Shown here piece after piece: positions 10,856 through 18,821 of a stretch of DNA of 64,000 nt. How positions within the stretch are numbered: position 1 is the stretch's first letter; each line of letters opens with the position of its first letter. The notes beneath the pieces were generated by a model. The model ran no database searches. It was not told where the DNA came from and saw only the letters and a list, made by a program, of their open reading frames with translations. The translations under genes were made by a program, and so were the position numbers. The stretch is from Rhynchopus sp. YZ270_cl-10 (lineage: Eukaryota; Euglenozoa; Diplonemea; Diplonemida; Diplonemidae): contig OZ037879.1 in NCBI GenBank assembly GCA_964035575.1, positions 1,116,001 to 1,180,000 of the forward strand. Direction: 5' to 3'.

Positions 10856-11021
10856 GCATGTACCCCACCAACGTGGACCATCAACAGAATATTTTCAAAA
10901 TCGGAAATCCTAGCGGAGAGCCTGATTGTCAATACAAAAAAAAAAAAATAAGGGTTTTCAAAAAAGTTGATATCAAGGGTTCAGGACGACTGACGCCTAT
11001 ACCTTCCGTAGAAAAATTACA

Positions 11022-11091
11022 ACGGCTTCGACTGACATTGAGTACAGACGCTAGGTTCCCCCAAGCGGGCACTTAGGTGATTGTCGACAAA
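11022..11091 (+). repeat. SR4 copy
   Basis: Reads GGCTTCGAC, ACATTGAGTACAGACGCTAG, then TTAGGTGATTGTCGACAA. It is a member of the SR4 family, best preserved at 35898 and 47046. Confidence 0.7.
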
Positions 11092-11120
11092 AAAAATTCT
11101 TCCCCCCCCTTTTTTTTTGT

Positions 11121-11188
11121 GCTTTCATCCGGATGGCTGGCATCGTGCGTGGGTCAGTCGAAGGTGCCTGCATTAATAACTTCACTTT
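11121..11188 (+). repeat. SR5 copy
   Basis: TTTCATCCGGATGGCTGGCA, then GTGGGTCAGTCGAAGGTGCC, then an AACTTCACTTTT tail. Other copies are at 13661, 37916, 41242 and 57549. A partial SR2 (TTCATCTTAC) follows at 11194-11222. Confidence 0.8.
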
Positions 11189-11526
11189 TTTTTTGTGCGA
11201 GGTATTCATTCATCTTACTAGTTGTTGTGTTGTTTTCTTTTCGTAGAGTATCCCCATTTTGGGTGTCTGTATTGAGAATAGCAAAACACCTTACTTTAGT
11301 CTCTGATAACAATCAGATAACAATCAGATTTTTTCAAACAAAACGAGGTTCACTCTTTGGAAAAAAAAAAGCCACACAAAATCCACCCCAATATTACACC
11401 GAATATGCTACGAAAACAGCGGGGGGGTCAGGAACACCAAAGTTGTAACTTATGTTATCCTTGAAATTGTAGGGGAAAGCATAGTTGTTCGGGTCCAATC
11501 CCATATGGGTGTTCTGGTCACCAAAA

Positions 11527-11556
11527 AAGGTACACTGCTTTGTATTTCAAGTTTCT
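11527..11556 (+). repeat. SR6 copy, shortened
   Basis: AGGTACACTG then CTTTGTATTTCAAGTTTC, with the central CACGAGAGGG part missing relative to 17433. Confidence 0.6.
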
Positions 11557-11840
11557 TTTTGTTTTTTTTTCTCTTTTGTAAAGTATTGGCAAAGTAGCCT
11601 AAACCACAACACTGAAAATTTACACCACCCTAGATACAACTAATTTCCTCATGAAAAAAAAAAAGGCGTGTCAGATCGTTGGAAGGGAATCCTGTTTGTG
11701 TTGTATTTGTCATCACTTTTATGTAGGAATGCGGGTGCTGTCTGTAAAGCAACGCAGCCTGCAAAGGGTGCATTTGAGATATATTGGTCACCTCTTTGTG
11801 GTGTGGGGGATTTGATTAAATGAAACTAATAAGCGTTTTG

Positions 11841-11876
11841 GTATAGTAGAGCTCATCCTCGGGTGTCTTCTTCTGC
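11841..11876 (+). repeat. SR1 copy, diverged
   Basis: ATAGTAGAGCTCATCCTCGG then GTGTC matches the first half of SR1. The CTACACTAATAC half is lost. Confidence 0.5.
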
Positions 11877-12460
11877 GCTTCAATTAGTACGCTAACACAC
11901 ACAATTTTTTTTACCGTTTTTTCAAAAAAATAAAACAAACAAACATCCAAACCATCTCAGAACGAAAACAAAAAAATGTAAAAATAAAAATAAAAACTAG
12001 GCTCTCCAGTTGTGCTCAGACCTGTGCAAGGTGGTGATGGGAATGGAGGGGGAGGGGGTCTTCAGGGCAGACCGATTTATGTTCAATGAATTGTTTACAT
12101 GGTTCAATGGTGTCATTTTTATTATTATCAGGTTCGCTAAGTCATGCTTAGGTTCATCTTTTACCAAATTTTATATTATTTTTTTTTGTTGTGAATAACC
12201 GATAGCCTGGTTGTCATGATGGCAAAAAGGGAACCGCATTTTTTTTTTCTCCCCCTCGTTATTTCGGGGTCAGAAGTATCAACAGATTTTACAGGGGGGG
12301 GAAATGTGTTTGCGTAATGTTCCAATATCGTTTAGATGTGTGTATGGTCTCTAGGAGGGACAGACCTTTGTATGGTTTGCGAGCATCGAACGAAAAAAAA
12401 TACAGATTTTTTTTATGTTCTGTGTAATTCAAAATGTCAGTATTGTTATCTGTAGCACGC

Positions 12461-12500
12461 CAGTGTCTGCGTCCGGCCCGATGAACGGTGAGGGCGTTCG
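12461..12500 (+). repeat. SR3 copy, partial
   Basis: CAGTGTCTGCGTCC then CGATGAACGGTGAGGGCG matches the SR3 hairpin core, but the tail diverges. Confidence 0.6.
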
Positions 12501-12590
12501 GACCTCTAACTAACTCATTGGTGATAACAATGATGATAAAGAAGCTGTGTCTGCGCGGGAGGCATTCATTTTTCAAGGAAATGTTTAGTA

Positions 12591-12640
12591 TAGTGGAGCA
12601 CACTCTAGGGTGGCTACACTAATACAACCAAGTTTTCAAA
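12591..12640 (+). repeat. SR1 copy
   Basis: TAGTGGAGCACACTCTAGGG, TGGCTACACTAATACAACCA, AGTTTTC and then an A run. The preceding AAATGTTTAGTA is also shared with the copy at 27396. Confidence 0.85.
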
Positions 12641-13029
12641 AAAAAAAATTGTCTGTGCATTACCGGGGCATTCTACCCCCTGTCGCGTTTTGGCCTTATT
12701 TCGCCCTATTTCACTCTGGTTTCAAAAAGTGCGTTTTTTTTCCCCCCCTGGTTGTAGTCAGGGCTCTCGCCAATCACCCATTTTTGGCCAAAAACGGGGG
12801 GTGATTTGGGAGCTTTCCCTCCTCTTATTTCCTTAGGGAAAAAACGCTCCAATAATACGTTTGTTCTAACAGCGGTCTAAGGGATCTCGAAGAGAGGGGG
12901 AAACAATTCTGTTCCCGTTGTTTTCTTTTTTCTATGAGTCCTTCATAGGGTTCAGTGAGGTGGGGTTCCCTTAGGGCTGTTCGTTGAACATTCTTTTGAT
13001 GAATCTAATTCTTTTTTTTCCCTCTTCAA

Positions 13030-13063
13030 AGATGGCTAAGCACAGAGGCTTCGGCTTATCTTA
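13030..13063 (+). repeat. SR2 copy
   Basis: AGATGGCTAAGCACAGAGGC then TTATCTTAC. This is a diverged member of the AAGC/GCTT hairpin family. Confidence 0.6.
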
Positions 13064-13660
13064 CTACGCCTGTTCTCTTTGTAATGGGCGCTCTTGGAAG
13101 GGGAGGCCATTTCGCCAAAGTTTTTATCTTTTTTTGTTTCGTTTCTGTTTAAGGTTTTCATTACGTTCCATTGCGGTTGACACTTAGCTTTTTTTTCGTT
13201 ATTTTTTTCTGTTATGTTCAGTACTAAGCCCATCACAAACGTTTCTGCATTATTATTTTTTTTGTCATAGTTACCAAAGGTTAACTAAAAAAAAACACAT
13301 GTCATCTTTTGCAAAAAAACTTTTTGTCTTTTTTTTTGGTTTTCCTACCATATGAAGTGCAATGAGACGGAAAAATAATAACAGCCAAATGTATTTGAAT
13401 CATTGAGGGGTCAGACCAAAAGCTATCAATGCCCTACCACGCTCATGGGGGAATTAATTGTGTGCAGTCTATATTTTCCTCCCATCGGCTGGGAGATATG
13501 ATTTGCCTATTTCTGTTGGTGCAGGCAAGGGAGTACCTATAAGCTCACAGCTCTTCGACAGAAGGTGGCAAGCGGTTGTGTACCTCTCCTCCCCGTTCGC
13601 ATTGCTGATGCGGGCAAGTTTCCTTTTTGCACCTTCTATTGTTGTTGACCAGGTTGGTTG

Positions 13661-13730
13661 TGTTTTCATCCTGGATGGCTGGCATCGTAACAATGGGTCA
13701 GTCAGGAGGTGTCTGCTGTCAATAATCAAT
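13661..13730 (+). repeat. SR5 copy
   Basis: TTTTCATCCTGGATGGCTGG, CATCGTAACAATGGGTCAGT and then GGAGGTGTCTGCTGTCAATAA. It is diverged from the copy at 11121 but clearly the same element. Confidence 0.7.
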
Positions 13731-13834
13731 CTGCCATATTGAAACGATTGCGTTGCTTTCCTAATAATCATTTTCCCGCCTTAACAAAGTCTCTATTTGA
13801 AACGCTCTGTTAGGCTGCAGAGGAACGCAAGAAA

Positions 13835-13880
13835 GTGGTGGAGCTCAGGTATCTACACTAATAACCAAGTTTTTTGAAAG
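13835..13880 (+). repeat. SR1 copy, diverged
   Basis: GTGGTGGAGCTC then ATCTACACTAATAACCAAGT. The second half is well kept and the first half is shortened. Confidence 0.55.
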
Positions 13881-14169
13881 AAAAGAAAAGAAAAAAGATC
13901 CCCGGGTTTACTCTGAGAACAAAAAGAGCAGACACTGCTTCGGCAGCGCTAAAGTGAGGAGAGTGAATACCAGGTTTAAAAAAAAAATGCAAAAAGAGAC
14001 ACCCAGTATCCACAAAAGAATAACCAATAGGTGTCGCTTTCCCCCCCAGCGTTTCAAAAACCTTAAAATCTTGGCTGAAATCCGGATTTTTATTCATTGT
14101 TCGCGCTTCATTAATGGGAACATCAAATGATACATTTTAGTGGCATCAAAGTCATCATTTTTTTTTAAA

Positions 14170-14225
14170 GGTGACTGAGGTGACTGAGGTGACTAAGCAC
14201 AGAGAGTCTTAGTGGGTCATCTTAC
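14170..14225 (+). repeat. SR2 copy with triplicated start
   Basis: GGTGACTGA is repeated twice before GGTGACTAAGC, then a GTCTTAG arm and GGTCATCTTAC. The small tandem expansion of the 5' arm is unusual for the family. Confidence 0.65.
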
Positions 14226-14286
14226 AAAACTTCTTGATCAGTGAATCTCATTTATCTCGCAAGCTTCTTTATTTATTTTTTTAAAA

Positions 14287-14318
14287 GGTGACTGAGCACG
14301 AGACTTAGGATCATCTTG
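14287..14318 (+). repeat. SR2 copy
   Basis: GGTGACTGAGCACGAGACTT then AGGATCATCTTG. Second of three SR2 copies within 230 bases. Confidence 0.7.
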
Positions 14319-14352
14319 TTTGCCCACCCTTTTTTGTCTTTTTATCTTTCAA

Positions 14353-14393
14353 GGTGACTGAGCACGCGAGGCTCAGGCTTAAGATCATCTCAC
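14353..14393 (+). repeat. SR2 copy
   Basis: GGTGACTGAGCACGCGAGGC, TCAGGCTTAAGATCATCTCA. Third SR2 copy of this cluster. Confidence 0.7.
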
Positions 14394-15019
14394 AAAATTT
14401 TTTTTTCTTTTGAAATGGGTGTGTTCTGCAGGGTTTCCGCTTATCTTCATGGAAATTTTTTTTTTTTTTTGTGACAACTGCCTTGCAAAGGTTGTAGGGG
14501 AGGAAATGAAAACATATCTGAGTTGTGCCCGAATTTTTTGGTGTGAGCGATGTAAACACGACACAACTTATTCACAGAAAAGTTTTTGATTTTGTCCCTA
14601 CACACTCCACAAAAATCCGGTGCGATCAACGAAAAATTCTTTTTCTGATTTCGTTTCTTTCTTTATCAGACTAGCTTAAACTCAGATAACAGTTTTTATT
14701 TCCAAAACCGTGAAGATATGAAGATATGTCCAAAAAGGGGTCAAAAAAAATGTTTCGCGCTCCGCGCGAAAAGGTCCGTCCATTTCAGGTAAATACGTGA
14801 TGACGTGGGATGGTAATGTAAATCAAGAACCAAACCAACCCTTTTTCTCATGTTTTTTCTACGCCTGCCTTCCCTCAGTACAAGAAGAAACGGCGGATCT
14901 CATAATATCAAAACTTTTTGGCGAAGCCACGGTACGCAACATTTCAAAAATTGTGACTTAAAATCAACCATTTTTACAGACAAACTATGGTAGAGGGTGT
15001 GGGATTCCGCTCATAAGTT

Positions 15020-15043
15020 TTGCGCCGCAGGCGCACGGTACGC
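15020..15043. repeat. GC-rich palindromic repeat, right copy
   Basis: TTGCGCCGCAGGCGCACGGT then ACGC is the exact reverse complement of 10832-10855. Confidence 0.75.
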
Positions 15044-15220
15044 TACTTTTTTTATTTTTGTCGATCCCTTATTCTCATTCTTTGTCAAATGGTGCAAAGA
15101 TTGAGGGAATTGGGGGCACGGTCTGAAACTTTACCTCGCTATATCCTCTTCACAATGATACCAGGAAGGGGATAAAACGCGCTTCGCGCGCGCGCGACGC
15201 CCTGCCTCCCCTTTTTTTCT

Positions 15221-15258
<38 letters not shown>

Positions 15259-16200
15259 CTCATGAAGATATCTTCATGGGAAAAAACGGGAAAATCCCAG
15301 ATTTTTTTTTTTTTTTGAAGATTTTTTGGGTCATATCTTCATAGCGGAAACACTGGTGTTCTGTCTCTTCTCTAGAATGGACAGCGCCGTGCCAAAGGGG
15401 GGTTTTTGCGAAGGCTGTCCTCCATGTGAACAGACACATGCACCCCCTGGATATCAGATTGCTGAGTTCTTTATTTCATGTCTTTCCTTTTGAGGACTGC
15501 GGCAAAAAACGCAACCTCCTCTGTTTACTTTAAAAGACCTCTTCCCCCCCTTTTGTTTATCGCTTCCTTTGTTCGGTTCAGTTTTCGTCGTAAATGTCTC
15601 ATGCCCTCTGCCCTCATCCCCCCCTTTTTCTCTTTCATCCCCTTATACTCAGCTGTGTGCCTTTCCACATTTGAGGGGGGGGGGGAAATATGTCAAAAAA
15701 AAAAATGTTGGCATTTTCTTCGCTGCGCTCTGGAAGTACCCTGCATAGTTCAGACCGTTGATTCGCACTCCACGCAGCAGTATCTCGTTCTTCTGGAGAC
15801 GCATTGGAGATGGTTTTTCGTGAGGCCTTAAAAATGAAGGGGGTTGGGGGTTCGAAAAGCCATTGCGCGGAGGCGGAACTCAGACCTCGTCTCGAAGTAC
15901 TCCGCCACATCCCTGTGCTATGTCCTTAGATGTGAGTTTTCTGTGATTTTTTTGACGCTACTCTCGCTTCAGTGATTGGCATTTTGTTAATGAATGCGAC
16001 TAAGGTCCACATGTCAGAGTTGGTTTGTAGAAGTCTGGTTGGCTGCGTTCGAAAAAAACACTCTACTAACTTTCCCAGAGGAATTTTGTTTTGAGATTAA
16101 GTGGCGGTTATATTGTCTGGTTACACACAACCCCCCTATCTCCCTTCACTTGAGATACACTCTTTTCCTACACACAGAATACACAAAAAAAAGAAGCAAA

Positions 16201-16992
16201 ATGGGGTGCAGTTCCGGAAAACCTGGTACCTCGCAGTCTTCTCTGCCACCTTCGGCATCGAACCGGAAGGCACCCGCTCCTGTGTATGCAAGCCCTGCAT
16301 CGCCTGCACAGTCACCACCTCGCCCGCGTTCTATCGTTGCCAGCTTCAACCCTTTGCACCAGGAGCAGACACCGCACACAGTGGGGCACTTCGCGCTGCC
16401 AGGGGAGGTGCTGATTGTACAGCAGCAAGAAGATCAGAAGTTTACGATATCTATGGGACACCAGGCATCGAGGGGAGACAAACGGGTTGTGGAGTGCAGC
16501 CAACCGGAGTCCATATTGTTGAGCTATGCTCTCAACGAAGACGGCGACGGTGTGCTTGTCGGAAAGCGTTCTGCCGACAGTCTAGAAAAGGAGTGGAGGG
16601 CGGAGCTGCACTGTGTGTCGATGCCGGATGGGACGCACGTTGTGGATCTGGTGAAGGAGGACCTTCGGGTTATTCAGATACGCAGCACCCCTAGCGGGCC
16701 TGTTGCGGTGGGGTACCCTGAGCCGTTTCCGAGCAGCATGTCTAGGATGACATTGCCGACGTTGCAAGGAGTGCCGGTGTACGGCATAAAAGCGCCGAAG
16801 TGTTTTGACACAGATGCGAAGGTGACCTTCCAGCAGGGGGTCTTCAACCTCACGCTAGGCACGTCAGAGAAGGCGGCTGTTGTCGCGGTGGTGCGTTCAC
16901 AACCGGACAAATCAACATCAATCCAAGTTGTCACTCATGTGGACATGGCATTGCTCGCAGCCTTAGTCGTTGGACGGACCTGGGTGCAGTGA
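16201..16992 (+). CDS. Probably N-myristoylated tubby/LURP-one-like protein
   Basis: 263 residues. The start is chosen at an ATG in the context AAAATGG, because it begins MGCSSGK, a classic N-myristoylation and palmitoylation signal for membrane anchoring. A Ser/Pro/Ala-rich linker follows to about residue 60, then a beta-rich domain (about 65-263). The domain opens like a LURP-one or scramblase fold (FALPGEVLIVQQQEDQKFTI) and ends VVTHVDMALLAALVVGRTW, close to the hydrophobic closing helix of tubby-like domains (DxALxxALV). The family call rests on pattern memory only. Such domains bind phosphoinositide membranes, and a lipid-anchored signalling role would fit. The frame extends further upstream, but that part looks noncoding. 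Confidence 0.6.
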   Translation: MGCSSGKPGTSQSSLPPSASNRKAPAPVYASPASPAQSPPRPRSIVASFNPLHQEQTPHTVGHFALPGEVLIVQQQEDQKFTISMGHQASRGDKRVVECSQPESILLSYALNEDGDGVLVGKRSADSLEKEWRAELHCVSMPDGTHVVDLVKEDLRVIQIRSTPSGPVAVGYPEPFPSSMSRMTLPTLQGVPVYGIKAPKCFDTDAKVTFQQGVFNLTLGTSEKAAVVAVVRSQPDKSTSIQVVTHVDMALLAALVVGRTWVQ

Positions 16993-17021
16993 AAAAAGGG
17001 GGTGTGGGTATATTTTTTTTT

Positions 17022-17060
17022 TGCATGAGTTAGACTCAGATGCGTTGTAGGACGTTTCAA
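17022..17060 (+). repeat. SR8 copy, downstream of the LURP-like gene
   Basis: TTGCATGAGTTAGACTCAGA then TGCGTTGTAGGACG. It resembles the segment 50 bases upstream of both WD40 genes (18771, 24411). Confidence 0.6.
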
Positions 17061-17432
17061 CTGCCATTTTGGGGGTGATATTTGAGTACATCTCTTGTGG
17101 TTTTGTCGATATCAATATAGGGAGAAAAGGAAGAAAAAAAAAAAACTCACCCTCTCTCCCATGGGTTAGTGTATTATTTTTGTACTTCCGGTGAAATGCG
17201 GTGTGTTCTGTAAAGTATAGCGCTGTTCTGTAGCGTGTTCGTTCGCAAAGGGGGAGGGGGGAAAAAATGGGGGATTTTTTATGTGTCATCATAGGTGATC
17301 TTTGTGTATTATTAGGTATTTTACGTATAGTACTATACTCCGCGTTATAACAAATGACATAACGTCAAAACGTTCTGCCATTTGTTGTGCCAGATGTATG
17401 ATGTTACTATTACAAGACAGCTGTACTTTTTT

Positions 17433-17474
17433 TCTGGTACACTGTCCCGAGAGGGCTTTGTATTTCAAGTTTCA
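17433..17474 (+). repeat. SR6 copy
   Basis: CTGGTACACTGTCCCGAGAG, GGCTTTGTATTTCAAGTTTC. This is the best-preserved copy; others are at 11527, 29024, 46231 and 53010. Confidence 0.75.
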
Positions 17475-17524
17475 TTTTTTTTTGGGTTGGGATGGGGGGA
17501 GGTAAGGATCCTTCATGTCTTTTC

Positions 17525-17578
17525 AGTGCCTGCGTCCAATGAACGGTACGGCGTTTTCACATTTCAAATTCTCTTTTC
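17525..17578 (+). repeat. SR3 copy
   Basis: AGTGCCTGCGTCCAATGAAC, GGTACGGCGTTTTCAC, then a C/T-rich tail with ATTCTCTTTT. Confidence 0.7.
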
Positions 17579-18151
17579 ATCGTGAAAAAAACTTAGGTGT
17601 GCGTGTGGGGCGGTATTATTCTCAGAAATAGTATTTGTGAAAAAAAAACCATATCCGTTCATTTTTTTGGGTGATCTAGTGGTTTGATCGTCTTCCGTGA
17701 GACACACACACGGCTGTGGTGAGAGCTTGTAAAAAAATAAAATCTCTCCCCGTTCATAGATCCTCCCAATTTTGTGTAACGGAAATAGTAAAATAAATGG
17801 GGGGAGATGAGAACCTGATGTCTCGATCTTTTGCGTCCCCGACCGAACGACGACACACGGAACGAAAATAAACATTTTTTTTTTTTTTTGACATTTTTTT
17901 ATGTGTCTCCGATAGGCCGAAAAATAAAGTGTAACTTTAGTACTGCTTCTTTTTGTGCACAAGGGCCTGTTTTTCAAGCCACACCAAAATTTCATTTTTA
18001 TTATCATTGTACAAAGCTACGATCCAAAACCCCAATATGGTACACATCTGGAGGGCACCCTTCCTGTCACTGTTGCCATATCTGTCTGCCTTTCCCCACT
18101 GCGCCTATGCTGGGTTGTTTCCCCCCCTCCCCTCCCCTCCCCTTTTTTTTC

Positions 18152-18207
18152 GATGCCTGCGTCCGCCGGTGGTCCGGGGTGTTTGCACTTTCAGCTTCTC
18201 TTTTTTA
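18152..18207 (+). repeat. SR3 copy
   Basis: ATGCCTGCGTCCGCCGGTGG, TCCGGGGTGTTTGCACTTTC, then AGCTTCTCTTTT. The CCGCCGG/CCGG arm differs from other copies yet can still pair. Confidence 0.75.
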
Positions 18208-18242
18208 TGCTTACAGTTTCCCTGTCGGCAACTCCCAAATGC

Positions 18243-18328
18243 AACACTCTCCGGGGGGGTTCGATAACCCGCGGAGTGTTAGTGCCTGCGTCCCAAGAGG
18301 CGTTTTGCACTATCAACTTTTCTTTTTA
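18243..18328 (+). repeat. Two-hairpin SR3 composite
   Basis: The first hairpin is AACACTCTCCGG, GGGTTCGATAACCC, GCGGAGTGTT. The second is AGTGCCTGCG, GAGGCGTTTTGCACT with the usual AACTTTTCTTTT tail. The same two-part arrangement recurs at 31424-31518. Confidence 0.75.
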
Positions 18329-18332
18329 TGAT

Positions 18333-18370
18333 GTGCATGCACGCGAGGCGCATTCATCTTACAACTTTTA
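18333..18370 (+). repeat. SR2 copy, variant loop
   Basis: GTGCATGCACGCGAGGCGC then ATTCATCTTACAACTTTT. It keeps the family 3' end with a changed 5' arm. Confidence 0.5.
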
Positions 18371-18430
18371 GTGGTACATTGAGTGTACCCTATTATACCT
18401 TCTATTCAGAAGAATAGTTAGTATATGAAA
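18371..18430 (+). repeat. SR7 copy (double hairpin)
   Basis: Hairpin 1 is GGTACATTGAGTGTACC, then CTATTATACCTT. Hairpin 2 is CTATTCAGAAGAATAG, then TTAGTATATGAAAC. Other copies are at 29099, 32564 and 39793. Confidence 0.85.
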
Positions 18431-18597
18431 CAATCTTTTCAACTTTTCTTTTTTTTCTCTTTTCACGCCGTTATGTTTCTTTCCCTATCTCTCTTGTGCT
18501 TAATTGCCAGACACAGAGCCCCCCCTCCATCCATGTTTTTCAAGATGACGGAAATACACAGTGTACCTTCGGATGCAACTTTTTGAGATTTAAGAAG

Positions 18598-18821
18598 CGT
18601 TCTTGCATCTTGAACGCACCTCCTGATCTCTGCTGCCGTATCTCACTTCCTGCCTATCTCTCATGCATTTCCCTCCTGCCTCCTTAACACCCCCAAAACA
18701 AAACACCACACTGTTCAGGAGATGCGGGAGTAGGGGTGCCCTTTTTATATACCACTCACGTACACATCCTTTGCATGAGCTCGACTCAGACGTGTTTTAG
18801 CACGTTGTTAACTACTCTTTT
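18598..18821 (+). promoter_or_regulatory. Duplicated upstream region of WD40 gene 1
   Basis: Nearly identical to 24240-24460 up to the ATG. It holds a TTTTTATATA TATA-like box at about 18743-18752, some 70-80 bases before the start. An SR8 copy at 18771-18810 has ACGTGTTTTAGCACGT, a small hairpin. Conservation of this block with the gene suggests that both copies keep a promoter. Confidence 0.5.

Larger units (their letters stand above)
9526..16200. other. 6.7 kb without a recognised gene
   Basis: AT-rich DNA with long homopolymers and many lysine- or phenylalanine-rich spurious frames. It holds copies of SR1, SR2, SR3, SR4, SR5 and SR6, GC-rich mini-palindromes (10832-10855, 15020-15043, about 14757-14769, about 15179-15200) and a perfect palindrome CATGAAGATATCTTCATG at about 15262. 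A minus-strand frame at 15635-15910 looks mildly codon-like but has no recognisable motif. Confidence 0.55.
16993..18821. other. Spacer with dense short repeats
   Basis: No gene is seen. It holds SR8 (17022), SR6 (17433), SR3 (17525, 18152, 18243), SR2 (18333) and SR7 (18371), then from about 18598 a block duplicated upstream of the second WD40 gene. Confidence 0.6.

Noticed and set aside
15635-15910. Minus-strand frame of 91 codons beginning MWRSTSRRG, mildly codon-like
   Set aside because: No motif, no partner exon, and it ends in a homopolymer stretch. Too weak to list as a gene.
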